NCBI GenBank assembly: GCA_028717825.1 | Contig: JAQUNB010000089.1 | Span: 1 to 5,906 of the forward strand | Origin: Candidatus Omnitrophota bacterium | Lineage (GTDB): Bacteria > Omnitrophota > Gorgyraeia > Tantalellales > Tantalellaceae | Length of the DNA: 5,906 nucleotides | Direction: 5' to 3' | The notes under the pieces: generated by a model | The model's database searches: none | What the model was told of the DNA's origin: nothing | Seen by the model: only the letters and a program-made list of their open reading frames with translations | Program-made: the position numbers and the translations under genes | Shown here: positions 1-5,316 of the stretch, piece after piece | Layout: each line of letters starts with the position of its first letter | How positions within the stretch are numbered: the first letter of the stretch is position 1

Positions 1-1266
1 TTTGGCGCCACCCTTTTCTATCTGTTCGATAATATCGGTAAGTTGCTCTCCCAGACAAATGGAAAGAATAGCCGGGGGCGCCTCGTTCGCTCCAAGCCTG
101 TGATCATTGCCTGCCGACGCAACACCTGCTCTTAAAAGATCGGCATGTGTATCAATAGCTTTCATAAGAGCGCAGATGATCGTTAAAAACTTCGCGTTCT
201 CGTGCGGGTTATCTCCGGGGGTAAGCCAGTTCTTGCCGTCGGGCCCTACAATAGACCAGTTATTATGCTTCCCCGAGCCGTTGACCCCAGCGAACGGTTT
301 TTCGTGAAGCAAACAGACCATCCCATGTTTTTCAGCGACCCTCTTGAGCACTTCCATGGTAAGCATATTATGATCGATCGCAAGGTTCTGTTCTTCGTAT
401 ACCGGCGCGATCTCGAACTGAGCAGGGCACACCTCGTTATGCCTTGTCTTGGCCGGGATACCGAGTTTCCACAACTCGCGGTCAAGATCTTCCATAAAAT
501 TGATCACTCTGGTCTTGATCGCCCCAAAATAATGGTCTTCCATCTGCTGGTGTTTTGCCGGAGACCTGCCGAAAAGAGTTCTTTCAGTCTGGATCAGATC
601 AAGTCTCTTCTCGTAATATTTTTTATCGATCAGGAAGTATTCCTGCTCCGGCCCCAAGGTTACGTAGGATCGTTTATTCTCAGTATTGATGCCGAAAAGC
701 TTAGCCAGCCGGCAAACTTGTTTCGATAAAGCCGCGGCGGATCTTAAAAGCGGTGTTTTTTTATCAAGAGCTTCTCCGTGGTACGAATAGAACGCCGTCG
801 GGATACAGAGCGTCGCGCTGTTATCGCTTTTCTTTATAAAAGCCGGCGATGTAGGATCCCAAGCGGTATATCCTCGTGCCTCAAAGGTTGCTCTTAACCC
901 CCCGGAGGGAAAACTTGAGGCATCCGGCTCACCTTTAATAAGTTCTTTACCGGAAAAATTAAGTACGATCTCGCCATCTTCGTCGGGTTGGATGAACGCA
1001 TCGTGTTTTTCGGCTGTTGTACCCGTAAGCGGCTGGAACCAATGTGTAAAATGAGTAGCGCCTTTTGCTACCGCCCAAGCTCTCATGGCATCGGCAACTT
1101 CGTCGGCTATGCCCGGATCAATGGATTTACCCTCTTTTATTGTCGACACTAGAGATTTATACGCCCGGTCTGACAGGTAATTGCGCATATTCTTCAGGCC
1201 AAACACATTTTCGCCGTAAAGCTCTGTTATCGCCCGCTCGTTCTTCTCAAGCCTTTCACCTTTCAT
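1..1266 (-). CDS. glnN: Glutamine synthetase type III (GlnN), N-terminal 422 residues, cut by the left window edge
   Basis: It would catalyse ATP-dependent formation of glutamine from glutamate and ammonium in the cytoplasm, the main entry of ammonium into metabolism. I translated this frame by hand; it is open from the ATG at 1266-1264 to the window edge without a stop. GSIII-type landmarks are in order: a GSIII N-terminal region (about residues 60-170, with HFTHWFQP at 72-79), the catalytic beta-strand [10 protein letters not shown] (204-213) with metal-binding glutamates, [14 protein letters not shown] (275-288), the nucleotide-binding signature [14 protein letters not shown] (325-338), and [16 protein letters not shown] (385-400). 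GSIII enzymes are about 700-730 residues, so roughly 280-300 C-terminal residues lie outside. The start is supported by GGGAGG at 1272-1277, 5 nt upstream of the ATG. Type I/II enzymes are much shorter and lack these signatures. The gene follows a long structured leader (1267-1550) that probably controls it. Identification is very secure; the symbol glnN follows usual GSIII naming. Confidence 0.97.
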   Translation of the reverse strand, partial: MKGERLEKNERAITELYGENVFGLKNMRNYLSDRAYKSLVSTIKEGKSIDPGIADEVADAMRAWAVAKGATHFTHWFQPLTGTTAEKHDAFIQPDEDGEIVLNFSGKELIKGEPDASSFPSGGLRATFEARGYTAWDPTSPAFIKKSDNSATLCIPTAFYSYHGEALDKKTPLLRSAAALSKQVCRLAKLFGINTENKRSYVTLGPEQEYFLIDKKYYEKRLDLIQTERTLFGRSPAKHQQMEDHYFGAIKTRVINFMEDLDRELWKLGIPAKTRHNEVCPAQFEIAPVYEEQNLAIDHNMLTMEVLKRVAEKHGMVCLLHEKPFAGVNGSGKHNNWSIVGPDGKNWLTPGDNPHENAKFLTIICALMKAIDTHADLLRAGVASAGNDHRLGANEAPPAILSICLGEQLTDIIEQIEKGGAK

Positions 1267-1303
1267 ACGTTCCTCCCTTTTTCTATTGTAAAGGTCAACT
1301 ATT

Positions 1304-1331
1304 ATTCTACCAGTAACTTCAATTAACGCAA
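1304..1331 (-). promoter_or_regulatory. Possible internal extended -10 promoter close to glnN
   Basis: On the minus strand TTGCGT (1331-1326) is followed after 16 nt by TAGAAT (1309-1304), preceded by TGG, giving an extended -10 (TGGTAGAAT). Initiation here would give a short leader of about 30 nt that bypasses both upstream terminators. The -35 match is poor, so the call rests mainly on the extended -10. Part of it is shared with the region upstream of the PHP-kinase gene (see the 18-20 nt element). Confidence 0.4.
1308..1325 (-). repeat. 18-nt element shared with the upstream region of the PHP-kinase gene (copy 1)
   Basis: The plus strand reads TACCAGTAACTTCAATTA. The same 18 bases recur at 3253-3272 with only a 2-nt insertion. 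On the minus strand both copies lie 35-42 nt before a start codon and include the TACTGGTA part of an extended -10-like sequence. It may be a shared promoter or operator, or a fragment of a dispersed repeat; the function is inferred. Confidence 0.5.
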
Positions 1332-1385
1332 TAAAATTGTTCGCCGGTTTTTTCCCATTTTCCAGCCTTTTTAAAAACACATCAT

Positions 1386-1439
1386 AAAAGAAAAACGCCC
1401 TTTCCGGCTACGGTCATTGCAGCCAAAAAGGACGCCTTT
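1386..1439 (-). terminator. Intrinsic terminator 2 in the glnN leader, 21-bp stem
   Basis: Read on the minus strand, 1439-1419 pairs without interruption with 1411-1391 around a 7-nt loop AATGACC (1418-1412). Six of the 21 pairs are G-U in the minus-strand RNA. On the plus strand these become A-C mismatches, so the structure belongs to minus-strand RNA. The 3' side runs into TTTTT, C, TTTT (1395-1386), a typical U tract. It stands 120 nt before the glnN start, where termination would block expression. Confidence 0.8.
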
Positions 1440-1483
1440 ATCCCTAAAACTTTTATTCGTGACTTTTACACAAACTATGTGTT

Positions 1484-1516
1484 TAAAATAAAAAAGGCGT
1501 TCTCTACGGAACGCCT
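1484..1516 (-). terminator. Intrinsic terminator 1 in the glnN leader
   Basis: On the minus strand AGGCGTTC (1516-1509) pairs perfectly with GAACGCCT (1502-1495) around the 6-nt loop CGTAGA (1508-1503), followed by a T-rich tract (TTTTTATTTT, about 1495-1486). The stem is short but GC-rich. The same stem also has an A run on its other side, but the U tract is better placed for minus-strand transcription, in agreement with the promoter upstream. Confidence 0.75.
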
Positions 1517-1532
1517 CATTGCTACTAAAATC

Positions 1533-1546
1533 ACACTGCCTTGTGT
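1533..1546 (-). promoter_or_regulatory. Hexaloop hairpin at the 5' end of the glnN leader
   Basis: On the minus strand ACAC (1546-1543) pairs with GTGT (1536-1533) around the hexaloop AAGGCA (1542-1537). With a 2-nt bulge the stem continues into an AAAGT/ATTTT-like lower helix. The loop has A at position 1 and G at position 4, the pattern recognised by ANTAR-domain antiterminators. A second loop AATGAG (1520-1515) with the same A1/G4 pattern overlaps the 5' arm of terminator 1 but is closed by only two base pairs. The structure is visible; the protein-binding role is a guess. Confidence 0.4.
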
Positions 1547-1556
1547 TTTCACTATT

Positions 1557-1584
1557 ATTTTATCGCAATAATAATATTTGTCAA
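1557..1584 (-). promoter_or_regulatory. Sigma70-type promoter for the glnN leader transcript
   Basis: On the minus strand a perfect -35 TTGACA (1584-1579) is followed after 16 nt by TAAAAT (1562-1557), one base from consensus. Initiation is expected at about 1549-1551, just before the hexaloop hairpin. An A-rich stretch lies upstream of the -35. I see no sigma54 (-24/-12) signature here. Confidence 0.72.
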
Positions 1585-1625
1585 GAACTTTTCTTTTGAT
1601 GCGGCTGCATTACAATATGATTTTT

Positions 1626-1654
1626 GTAGGGAAGGGTTTCAGCCCCTCTCCTAC
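1626..1654. repeat. Imperfect inverted repeat, REP-like
   Basis: GTAGGGAAGGG (1626-1636) and CCCTCTCCTAC (1644-1654) form an 11-bp stem with two mismatches around a 7-nt loop. It lies between the glnN promoter and the long palindrome at 1663-1716, downstream of the PHP-kinase gene. Such G-rich hairpins often belong to dispersed extragenic repeats. No second copy is present in this window, so dispersal is unproven. There is no convincing U tract on either side. Confidence 0.5.
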
Positions 1655-1662
1655 CATTGTCT

Positions 1663-1716
1663 ATAACAGTGTAATGTGTGGAACAGGCATGCCTGTTCCA
1701 CACAAGAGGGTGTTAT
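1663..1716. repeat. Long palindrome covering the stop codon of the PHP-kinase gene
   Basis: A perfect 30-nt palindrome (15-nt arms 1675-1689 and 1690-1704, centre GGCATGCC) is flanked by six unpaired bases on each side and then by a further 6-bp arm, ATAACA (1663-1668) and TGTTAT (1711-1716). The outer right arm contains the TAA stop codon (1715-1713) of the PHP-kinase gene. No U tract follows, so it is not a classic terminator, though it could block 3' exonucleases. It could also be an operator or a mobile extragenic repeat. Confidence 0.75.
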
Positions 1717-3218
1717 CGATTTCTTACATAAGCCATACATTTCGACATAATATTTTTCATCTCTATGCTTTCACCCTTACCCACCCTTATAAGAAAAGAG
1801 GCGATGCTTAAGTTGGCCCTTATTTTGAAAAAGTCCACATGCTTTAAAAAATTTTCTTCTAGATTTTCGGAATTTCGCATATACGCGTTTATGAAATCTT
1901 TTTCTTTGTAGTTTTTTGTTATAGCCGGGTATTGCGCAAATTGATTTTCGAACTGCGCCAAAAAATACCCCACATCGAAAGCCCGGTGAAAGAACATAGC
2001 GTTATCAAAGTCGATCACCGATATGAATAAAGTCGTAATATCCTGCCATTTATCCTGCCCAATAATTATGTTTTTGGGGTGATAGTCGCCATGATTCAGG
2101 ACAAAGCCCTGCCGCTCCTTAGAAAAGAATCCCTGCTCTTTTTTCTCGATAAGACCGATGACCTCCTCCGCTTCCTTTAAATAAGGGCTCCCGCTCTCCT
2201 CAAAAGCCTTCGCGTACGAACGGAACCTTTTGGCTTCCTTTCTGCCGGGATCCGCGGCATCGAAGGGAACGATCCCGCTATTATGGAACTTCGCGAGCCA
2301 TTCCGCGGACATATTAAAATACCGGACACCCACTTCTGGTTTTACTTGGATCAACAGGTCGAACAGCTTCGAGCCCCTTTGTCCTTCTTCGATAATAAGT
2401 TTCTCGCTCTCATTTACGTCAATTATTTTCGGGACACGAAAAAGCTTGGAATTAAAATTCTTTTCGTCCAAAAGTTTCACTATTTTCAGTGTTTCTCTGC
2501 TCTTGTTCCATTTCCCGTCGTCCGTGAACTTTTTCAGAATAACGCGGTCCCTTGTTTCGTCCTCACTCTTGGTCCCAAAAGTGATCTCCGTAACGATAAT
2601 ATTAGTTCCCGCCTTCGGTATCTCCTTAAAGAAAGGACGGCATCTGGCCGCTTTTATCTCCCGGATAAGATCATTTACATTCTCGATAGGATGGTCGAAT
2701 TGCGTAGGAAAACTACCCGCGACCGCATCCGAGTGAGTATCGGTCCCGCCAATTGCCGCGAATTTATATTTATGCCACGCGGCCAGGCCTAAATAATTTT
2801 CTTTTATTGTCTGGTTGCTGTTGAATATTTCTACAGCGTCAAAGAGAGGGTTTAAGAGTTCTTCTTTTGTGGGAACCTTCCCGCTCCTAAACGGATGCGA
2901 CCACACTAAAGCCGCTTCGGGGTAAAGTTTTTTAAGATCAGCGAGTTTAATATTTCCGGTTATACTCTTATCCGCGCCGAAGACACGCACATGCCCTACA
3001 TCGGTTTCCGCTTCCTGTCCGGCCAGAATTATGAAGCTATTATCCACTTCGGCTTCTCGGCGCAAATCCATGAGCTCTTCTTTTGCCCAGAGATAAGAAT
3101 GCTCGGTTATGACAAGACCCTGAAGTTTTTTAGCGACTATGCTTTTAACTAAGGAGACAGGATCGATCTGGCTGCAGGAAGAATGCTTTGAAGAATGGCA
3201 ATGCATCTCTAATAACAT
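1713..3218 (-). CDS. PHP-domain phosphoesterase fused to an aminoglycoside-phosphotransferase/choline-kinase-like domain
   Basis: The product is a predicted 501-residue cytoplasmic protein with two domains. The N-terminal PHP domain (about residues 5-200) keeps its metal-binding motifs: HCH (H6, H8), ITEH (E39, H40), GQEAE (E69), SHPF (H108) and GTDTH (D160, H162). The second motif has Glu where many PHP proteins have Asp. The C-terminal APH-like kinase domain (about residues 200-500) has a plausible nucleotide lysine in VILKKF (about 229-230), the catalytic loop HGDYHPKN (376-383, D378, N383) and a DFG-equivalent DFD (403-405). PHP domains hydrolyse phosphoesters; APH-family kinases phosphorylate small molecules. 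The substrate is not evident, and drug resistance is not implied. An open frame extends 17 codons further to a TTG at 3269 with no ribosome binding site. I chose the ATG at 3218-3216 because AGGAGG precedes it and the PHP domain starts at once. No signal peptide or membrane segment is seen. It is probably monocistronic. Confidence 0.88.
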   Translation of the reverse strand: MLLEMHCHSSKHSSCSQIDPVSLVKSIVAKKLQGLVITEHSYLWAKEELMDLRREAEVDNSFIILAGQEAETDVGHVRVFGADKSITGNIKLADLKKLYPEAALVWSHPFRSGKVPTKEELLNPLFDAVEIFNSNQTIKENYLGLAAWHKYKFAAIGGTDTHSDAVAGSFPTQFDHPIENVNDLIREIKAARCRPFFKEIPKAGTNIIVTEITFGTKSEDETRDRVILKKFTDDGKWNKSRETLKIVKLLDEKNFNSKLFRVPKIIDVNESEKLIIEEGQRGSKLFDLLIQVKPEVGVRYFNMSAEWLAKFHNSGIVPFDAADPGRKEAKRFRSYAKAFEESGSPYLKEAEEVIGLIEKKEQGFFSKERQGFVLNHGDYHPKNIIIGQDKWQDITTLFISVIDFDNAMFFHRAFDVGYFLAQFENQFAQYPAITKNYKEKDFINAYMRNSENLEENFLKHVDFFKIRANLSIASFLIRVGKGESIEMKNIMSKCMAYVRNR

Positions 3219-3226
3219 AGACCAAG

Positions 3227-3234
3227 CCCCTCCT
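3227..3234 (-). promoter_or_regulatory. Ribosome binding site fixing the start of the PHP-kinase gene
   Basis: The minus strand reads AGGAGGGG (3234-3227), about 8-10 nt before the ATG at 3218. It supports this internal ATG over the upstream in-frame TTG at 3269, and over a further ATG four codons downstream that would sit too far away. Confidence 0.75.
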
Positions 3235-3252
3235 AGCCAGACTAAACTACCA

Positions 3253-3272
3253 TACCAGTAACTATTCAATTA
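3253..3272 (-). repeat. 20-nt element shared with the glnN upstream region (copy 2); possible promoter of the PHP-kinase gene
   Basis: The plus strand reads TACCAGTAACTATTCAATTA, matching 1308-1325 at all 18 alignable bases with a 2-nt insertion. On the minus strand it leads into TGGTATGGT (3256-3248 region), a weak extended -10, with TTGTAG (3279-3274) 19 nt upstream as a poor -35. The promoter role is uncertain; the match between the copies is seen directly. Confidence 0.45.
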
Positions 3273-3310
3273 TCTACAAAATTTTTCATTTCTCGATTGC
3301 CCTCGTACTA

Positions 3311-3408
3311 AAACTCTAAATCCTAAACAAACTCAAAATCACTATTTTGGATTTAAAAATTTTGGGTTTTTGATTTATTTAGAGTTTAGTGTTTTGTGTT
3401 TAGAGTTT
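3311..3408. repeat. AT-rich imperfect inverted repeat in the 275-nt spacer between the protease and PHP-kinase genes
   Basis: The left arm 3311-3328 matches the reverse complement of 3391-3408 at 15 of 18 bases. AAACTCTAAA (3311-3320) is complementary to both copies of TTTAGAGTTT (3378-3387 and 3399-3408), which themselves form a direct repeat 21 nt apart. An inner pair, 3329-3339 with 3359-3369, matches with one mismatch. The rest of the spacer (3219-3493) shows no gene. This looks like a small non-coding dispersed repeat or a relic of one; it could also act as a weak terminator for the hydrogenase operon. Confidence 0.55.
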
Positions 3409-3493
3409 CTTTATTATTTCGCTTTAAAACGCTTTACCTGCAATAACATCTCTTTTAATAAGTCCTTCACGGACAACTAACCTACCGGCGATA

Positions 3494-3958
3494 TTATTTC
3501 AAGTTTATCAGCTCTTTGACTTTTTCAACGATCTGGGGGATGCGCGACTTTATAGTAGAAGATAATTCCAGTCCGAACCCCGTATTTTCAGGCTCAACGC
3601 CTATGATCGTGATGTCGTTCCTCATCCCGAGCTTTGCCCCCAGCGTAAGGGTTTCAAGAAGCGCCATACCATGAGTAGAGAACTTGTCATTGAAACGCGC
3701 TTTTTCTATTTCATTCAGACCAAAAACTTTCACGGTACCGGCCTTCTCGCCCATCTCGGCCGCGTCTATAATGATTATCTTCTCATGGCCGGGAAAATAT
3801 TTCAATAAATTCATTCCCGAAACATCCGCCCCAAGCAAAGACACGTTTTCGGGAAGTTTTTCCTTCTCAAGTATTTCTATCGCTTCTACACCGACACCGT
3901 CATCGCTGCGTAAGATCGATCCTATACCTACAACCAATATTTTCTTATGTTTTTTCAT
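3494..3958 (-). CDS. [NiFe]-hydrogenase maturation endopeptidase (HycI/HybD family)
   Basis: A predicted 154-residue cytoplasmic protease that removes the C-terminal tail of the hydrogenase large subunit after Ni insertion. The N-terminal fold signature GIGSILRSDDGVG lies at residues 11-23. By comparison with E. coli HybD (Glu16, Asp62, His93), the three nickel-sensing ligands correspond to D20, D65 (IIIIDAAE) and H96 (FSTHGM). The family normally has Asn in GxGN; here it is Ser14. Length is normal for the family. The frame is open back to 4021 inside the large subunit gene, but the ATG at 3958 is preferred: GGAG lies just upstream, although close at 3 nt, and the family motif begins at residue 7. 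It starts 17 nt after the large subunit stop, so it is the last visible gene of the hydrogenase operon, and its substrate is almost surely the neighbouring large subunit (cleavage after H439). Confidence 0.93.
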   Translation of the reverse strand: MKKHKKILVVGIGSILRSDDGVGVEAIEILEKEKLPENVSLLGADVSGMNLLKYFPGHEKIIIIDAAEMGEKAGTVKVFGLNEIEKARFNDKFSTHGMALLETLTLGAKLGMRNDITIIGVEPENTGFGLELSSTIKSRIPQIVEKVKELINLK

Positions 3959-3975
3959 CAGCTCCACTTTTCGTT

Positions 3976-5316
3976 TTAAATGAATTTTACGTCCAATAAA
4001 TGCGCCGAACACGATATGCAAGGATCATAGGCCCTCACCAGCATTTCGGACAGAAGCGTTATCTCCTCTTTAGATCTACCCATAACTTCAGGGATAAGTT
4101 TTTTCATATCCAGATCAATGTTCGCTAAATTCTGGTTAGTCGGTATACAACAGTTGGCTTTCTCGACTACCGCTTTTTCGCTTACGGTATATTCGTGGAC
4201 CAAAAGCCCTCTTGGGACTTCGACGGTGCCGACACCCGTTCCGCCTTTTACCTTAAATGACGGCCACTCATCCGTGGTGGGCCACGAACTTACTATGTCA
4301 CTATAATCGACGCCTTTTTTAAGGAAGTGATCTATAATGCGTACAGCGTCATAAGTACAATGGACCATTTCGATCACCTGCGCCACGGTGTTCATGAACG
4401 GGTTATAACACGGAACTTTGAAGTTTAAAGCCTTAGCGGCTTTTTTTGCCTCATCGTTCAGTTTATCGAAATTGATATTTACTCTTGCCAAGGCACCGAC
4501 CATATACGAAGCTCTTTTATTCTTCGAGTGTTTTGAAGTGGAGTGCTCAACGTGATATTCATGAACGACCTCTTTGTAACTGCCGGGTTTGATCTTTTTA
4601 TTTATGTCCGTTGTGGTAATATCACCTTCATAGAACGCGTATTCTTCAGGATGTGTAAGCGCGACATATTCTGTTTCTCTCTCGAAATCCGGAAGTTTTA
4701 CGGTCTTAAAAATATCCAGCGTCGTATTCAGGTCTTTGATCTGTTTTAAAAAGATCGCTTTCATTTTCTTGAGTTCCGCTTCCGTCGGGAGTTTTGTCCA
4801 ACCGCGCGGGACCAACGTTATAGGATGCGTGTGCCGGCCGGCCATTATCTCGCACATGTCGCTGTATTCCTTTTTCATCCTGAGTGCCAGCAAAACAACG
4901 TCTTTGTGCGTCTTAACTAACGGGAGAACGCTCGGTACACCAAGCGCGTCGGGCGCTACCAGAAAATACGCATGCAGAAGATGGCTGTCGAGGGTCTCAA
5001 GATGGAATATAAGTTTTCTGAACAGTTTCGTCTGCTCACTGACCTTATAGCCGATCGCGTCCTCTACTGCCTTCACAGAAGCCAGACAATGACCGGTTGA
5101 GCATATACCACATATGCGCGAAGTTATGTGCTGGACCTCGAAGATCGACCTGCCCCTGACCATCGCCTCAAAAAACCGCGGGGCCTCGATCACCTCGAGA
5201 AAACACTTTTCCAGCTTACCTTCCTTCACATTGATGACGATATTACCGTGCCCTTCAACCCGCGTAAGGTATTCGACGTTTATATTAAGGTTTTTTTTCG
5301 ATATTTTGTCACCCAT
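3976..5316 (-). CDS. [NiFe]-hydrogenase large (alpha) subunit, group 3-like
   Basis: A 446-residue catalytic subunit that splits or forms H2 at a NiFe(CN)2CO centre and passes electrons to the small subunit. The four Ni-binding cysteines are present: C69 and C72 in RICGICSTGH (67-76), and C433 and C436 in DPCISCSAH (431-439). The RVEGH motif is at 19-23. The C-terminal tail LLDVKFI after H439 is the expected peptide removed by the maturation protease encoded next door. The short length, the type of small subunit and the lack of a Tat-signal partner favour a cytoplasmic group 3 enzyme (3b, 3c/Mvh-like or 3d) over membrane-bound group 1; the subgroup cannot be fixed without the upstream electron-transfer genes. 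The start ATG at 5316 has GGAGG at 5326-5330, 9 nt upstream. It overlaps the small subunit stop by 8 nt, which suggests translational coupling. Confidence 0.96.
   Translation of the reverse strand: MGDKISKKNLNINVEYLTRVEGHGNIVINVKEGKLEKCFLEVIEAPRFFEAMVRGRSIFEVQHITSRICGICSTGHCLASVKAVEDAIGYKVSEQTKLFRKLIFHLETLDSHLLHAYFLVAPDALGVPSVLPLVKTHKDVVLLALRMKKEYSDMCEIMAGRHTHPITLVPRGWTKLPTEAELKKMKAIFLKQIKDLNTTLDIFKTVKLPDFERETEYVALTHPEEYAFYEGDITTTDINKKIKPGSYKEVVHEYHVEHSTSKHSKNKRASYMVGALARVNINFDKLNDEAKKAAKALNFKVPCYNPFMNTVAQVIEMVHCTYDAVRIIDHFLKKGVDYSDIVSSWPTTDEWPSFKVKGGTGVGTVEVPRGLLVHEYTVSEKAVVEKANCCIPTNQNLANIDLDMKKLIPEVMGRSKEEITLLSEMLVRAYDPCISCSAHLLDVKFI

Larger units (their letters stand above)
1267..1550 (-). 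promoter_or_regulatory. Structured 5' leader of glnN with two tandem intrinsic terminators (candidate attenuator)
   Basis: Downstream of the promoter at 1557-1584, the predicted transcript would begin near 1550 and run about 285 nt to the glnN start. It holds, in order, a hexaloop hairpin (1533-1546), intrinsic terminator 1 (1484-1516), a small hairpin with a 5-bp ACACA/TGTGT stem and 5-nt loop (1468-1482), and intrinsic terminator 2 (1386-1439), then about 115 nt leading to the ribosome binding site. Two terminators between a good promoter and a biosynthetic gene imply conditional read-through. Nitrogen-responsive RNA regulation of glutamine synthetase genes is known (glutamine riboswitches; ANTAR-protein antitermination in nitrogen-assimilation genes). 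I could not match the leader to the glutamine riboswitch core. The ANTAR resemblance is partial: hexaloops with A at position 1 and G at position 4. The class is therefore undetermined. Confidence 0.6.

Noticed and set aside
202..729. Plus-strand open frame of 175 codons opposite glnN
   Set aside because: It is the antisense shadow of a clearly conserved glutamine synthetase sequence, without a ribosome binding site or recognisable protein features.
1386..1516. Glutamine riboswitch (glnA or downstream-peptide motif) in the glnN leader
   Set aside because: I could not find the conserved three-way-junction core sequence of that class; only a short fragment (GTTCCGTAG) is loosely similar.
1467..1519. 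Short leader peptide starting at the ATG in the loop region before terminator 1 (14 codons), and a similar 11-codon frame at terminator 2
   Set aside because: Neither ATG has a Shine-Dalgarno sequence, and the peptides have no run of glutamine, glutamate or other regulatory codons, so peptide-based attenuation is not supported.
2230..2792. Two long overlapping plus-strand open frames opposite the PHP-kinase gene
   Set aside because: Both lie opposite the conserved two-domain protein, show no domain signature and have no ribosome binding site; they are best explained by codon bias on the coding strand.
3219..3269. 17-codon N-terminal extension of the PHP-kinase protein from a TTG
   Set aside because: There is no ribosome binding site before the TTG, the residues resemble nothing in PHP proteins, and AGGAGG sits inside this stretch at the right distance from the ATG at 3218.
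3425..3492. A 22-codon open stretch in the minus strand just after the protease stop (ending at TTTTAA near 3425)
   Set aside because: It has no start codon after the preceding stop and no ribosome binding site. It could be a gene remnant but is too short to assign.
3959..4021. 21-codon N-terminal extension of the maturation protease overlapping the large subunit gene
   Set aside because: It would overlap the end of the large subunit gene by 46 nt, lacks a clear ribosome binding site, and the family normally begins just before the GxG motif as with the ATG at 3958.
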